From: DATKMS01 sp041497995
GTDB lineage: Bacteria > Desulfobacterota > Binatia > HRBIN30
Direction: 5' to 3'
DNA: 5,795 nt
Assembly (NCBI GenBank): GCA_041497995.1
Contig: JBGQHM010000421.1
Coordinates: 1 to 5,795 of the forward strand
The notes under the pieces are model-generated. The model was not told the DNA's origin. It did not search any database and worked only from the letters and a program-made list of their open reading frames with translations. This document shows positions 4,016-5,795 of this stretch, piece after piece. Made by a program: the position numbers and the translations under genes. The number at the start of each line of letters is the position of its first letter. Within the stretch, counting starts at the first letter, position 1.

Positions 4016-5794
4016 ATGCAGAATCGTGCGCCTGGGATTGGCAGGGACGTAACGAGGTCGTTGAAGAACGCGGCGCTGGTGAGTGGATCCCTGGCTGCGT
4101 TCTTGGCCGTGGTTGTATCGGCCAGCGCAGCGGTAGCCAGCCCCGCAAACAATACGACCCGCAGCATCGCAAACTTTGCCACGTGGGTCGGTCGCTACAA
4201 AGACGAAGTCGGCGAGGCCCCACAATCCGTGTCCCTGCACCGCATACCCGGCCTGTCGGCGGAGGACTCGACCGCGACGGGCAGGGTCACTGTGAACCTC
4301 GACGACGGGGCGGTCATCGTGAATGTCGACGGCTTGCTTCCTCCCGAGTTGGGAACGGCGTACTCCGTCCTCCTCGTTGACAACAAACCGGGTCCGGGCA
4401 ACAGCGTCGCCCTGGATCGCGGACCGGGTGGCGACGACCTGATTGACTTGGGCGCGCTCGCGTTTCACGGTACGCAGGCTGGCCTGGAAGCCGCGGTCAA
4501 CCCGCAGCGGCTGCGCGACTTCGAACTCGACATGGTGGTCGTCACGCGGCGGCATCCGAGCGGCTCGGAAGAGATCGTGATCGGAGGTCTCTTCAGTGTT
4601 GTCCAGAAGATCGCTGCGCGCGACCGACAGGACCACCTGTTGGCGGCACATGCCGGGCTGCCCCGACCGTCCCTGTTCGGCTTCTTCAGCACACTCCTGG
4701 GGGAGCTTCCCTGGCCTCCGCCGGCGGCGGCGACGGCGCCGGCGCAGGGCAACCCAGGGCTGACAACGCTCATCGACGAGGGAAGAACCGTGTTCCTGCA
4801 AGAGCAGTTCAACGGCAACGGCCGCACGTGTGGGACCTGTCACCAACCAGAATCGAACTTCACCATCGATACCGGCTTCATCTCCAAGCTGCCGGCGAAC
4901 GATCCGTTGTTCGTTGCCGAGTTCGATCCCAACCTGGCCAACTTGGAGAATCCCACGTTGATGCGCACCAAGGGACTCATCCTGGAGAATATCGACGGGT
5001 TCAACAAGGCCCCGGTCTTTCGCGGCCCGCCGCACGTCTTCAACCTCAGCTTCACGGCACCGTTCGGCTGGAGCAACAACGTTGGTAACCTGCAGGACTT
5101 CTGCGTTGGCGCGGTGATGCAGCACCTTCCCAAGACCCTGAACCGCGTGGCCGGTGTGGATTTCCGAACGCCGACGCAGGAGGAGCTCGACGCCATGGAG
5201 GCCTTCCAGCTGTCCGTGTCGTCGCCGCCGGACGAGAACTTTGACCTCGACGCGCTGGCGACCAGCCCGGCCGAGCAACGCGGTCGCGCCCTCTTCTTCG
5301 GTCCGGTAGCCAAATGCTCCAAATGCCACGGTGGACCGGCGCTGAGTGACACCGACCCCTCGATCCGGCCGGCGGGCGGCAATCAAGCATTCAACACCGG
5401 GGTGGCGAAGCTGATCAACGGCGTTGGCTGCGAAGCGCTCCCAAAGGCGGACGCGGATTGTACGCGGGAGTTCAGCACGCCGACGTTATTTGCGGCGAAG
5501 GCCACTCCGCCCTTCTTCCACGACCACGCCGTTACCACCCTGCGGGATGCGGTGAAGTTTTATGATGGTGTGGAGTTCAACACGTCGCCGGCGGCTGCCG
5601 AGGTGGGATCGATCGGGCTCACCAACGCGCAAGTTGACGACATCACCGCATTCCTCAACTCGCTGACCCCGTCGATTGACATCGGCAAGGCGGTCGCACG
5701 GCCCGGTGGGGTCGCGTGTCTGCCCGTCACCTACAACGGCGGGATCATCGCGGCCACGGCAAACGACATGGAAATGGACCCGAGCCGGTTCTAG
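4016..5794 (+). CDS. Exported dihaem cytochrome c peroxidase/MauG-like protein with an N-terminal beta-rich domain
   Basis: This complete 592-residue protein begins with a Sec signal peptide (basic residues to K17, hydrophobic 19-36, SAAVA before S42). Residues about 70-200 are beta-strand-rich (GRVTVNLDDGAVIVNVDGLL, then AYSVLLVD, then LDMVVVTRRHPSG) and resemble the compact beta-sandwiches fused to many exported proteins; family assignment is uncertain. A proline- and alanine-rich linker (232-247) follows. The catalytic part has two c-type haem sites, C272-G-T-C275-H276 and C434-S-K-C437-H438, with STPTLFAAKATPPFFHDHAVTTL (487-509), the counterpart of the T-P-x-L...PYFHDG-x-x-TL segment of the CcpA/MauG superfamily. 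After it the helix reads AVKFYDG, with Tyr516 where classical peroxidases carry a Met haem ligand. It probably acts in the periplasm, reducing peroxide or oxidising an unknown substrate. It ends at TAG 5792-5794. Confidence 0.88.
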   Translation: MQNRAPGIGRDVTRSLKNAALVSGSLAAFLAVVVSASAAVASPANNTTRSIANFATWVGRYKDEVGEAPQSVSLHRIPGLSAEDSTATGRVTVNLDDGAVIVNVDGLLPPELGTAYSVLLVDNKPGPGNSVALDRGPGGDDLIDLGALAFHGTQAGLEAAVNPQRLRDFELDMVVVTRRHPSGSEEIVIGGLFSVVQKIAARDRQDHLLAAHAGLPRPSLFGFFSTLLGELPWPPPAAATAPAQGNPGLTTLIDEGRTVFLQEQFNGNGRTCGTCHQPESNFTIDTGFISKLPANDPLFVAEFDPNLANLENPTLMRTKGLILENIDGFNKAPVFRGPPHVFNLSFTAPFGWSNNVGNLQDFCVGAVMQHLPKTLNRVAGVDFRTPTQEELDAMEAFQLSVSSPPDENFDLDALATSPAEQRGRALFFGPVAKCSKCHGGPALSDTDPSIRPAGGNQAFNTGVAKLINGVGCEALPKADADCTREFSTPTLFAAKATPPFFHDHAVTTLRDAVKFYDGVEFNTSPAAAEVGSIGLTNAQVDDITAFLNSLTPSIDIGKAVARPGGVACLPVTYNGGIIAATANDMEMDPSRF

Positions 5795-5795
5795 G

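Noticed and set aside
3980..5386. Very long open frame on the - strand (468 codons) opposite the cytochrome gene
   Set aside because: It lies almost wholly antisense to a clearly real gene with signal peptide and haem motifs. Its product is Arg-rich without recognisable motifs, as expected for a high-GC antisense shadow.

Overview
The window is GC-rich bacterial DNA with short intergenic gaps and overlapping antisense open frames typical of high-GC codon use. A CaiB/BaiF CoA-transferase, a DUF2889 protein, a split-barrel flavin reductase, a [2Fe-2S] ferredoxin and an exported multihaem peroxidase-like cytochrome suggest an aerobic, metabolically versatile Gram-negative, perhaps of the former Deltaproteobacteria (Desulfobacterota, Binatota or Myxococcota). 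That placement is inference from gene content; the window has no rRNA or marker gene.

Left part (1-2549), all on the + strand: the 3' end of a family III CoA-transferase, a small GxxExxY (PD-(D/E)XK-like) gene, a DUF2889 gene and a flavin reductase gene. Transferase, DUF2889 and reductase would form a plausible catabolic cluster for acyl-CoA and oxygenase chemistry. The GxxExxY gene looks like a foreign passenger: it is bracketed by inverted repeats (21 of 22 bases identical in the core), and removing the bracketed segment would leave about 34 nt between transferase and DUF2889. The DUF2889 protein is much longer than usual and appears to contain the family module twice, at an exact 150-residue offset.

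Middle part (2550-3718): a decayed PKD-domain reading frame in which the conserved Trp codon seems to have become TGA; a convergent [2Fe-2S] ferredoxin gene on the - strand with a clear ribosome binding site; then about 425 nt of intergenic DNA. This gap holds a GC-rich hairpin, a degenerate third copy of the GxxExxY-flanking repeat, a consensus -35 hexamer and two overlapping dyads.

Right part (3719-5794), + strand: a 74-residue predicted exported protein with a TTG start, then a complete 592-residue exported dihaem cytochrome. The cytochrome has an N-terminal beta-rich domain and two CxxCH haem sites in the MauG/CcpA peroxidase arrangement. The two frames are in phase and separated by a single TGA.

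No CRISPR array, tRNA, rRNA, transposase or integrase was seen. The strongest candidates for something new are the inverted-repeat GxxExxY cassette and the tandem DUF2889 architecture.
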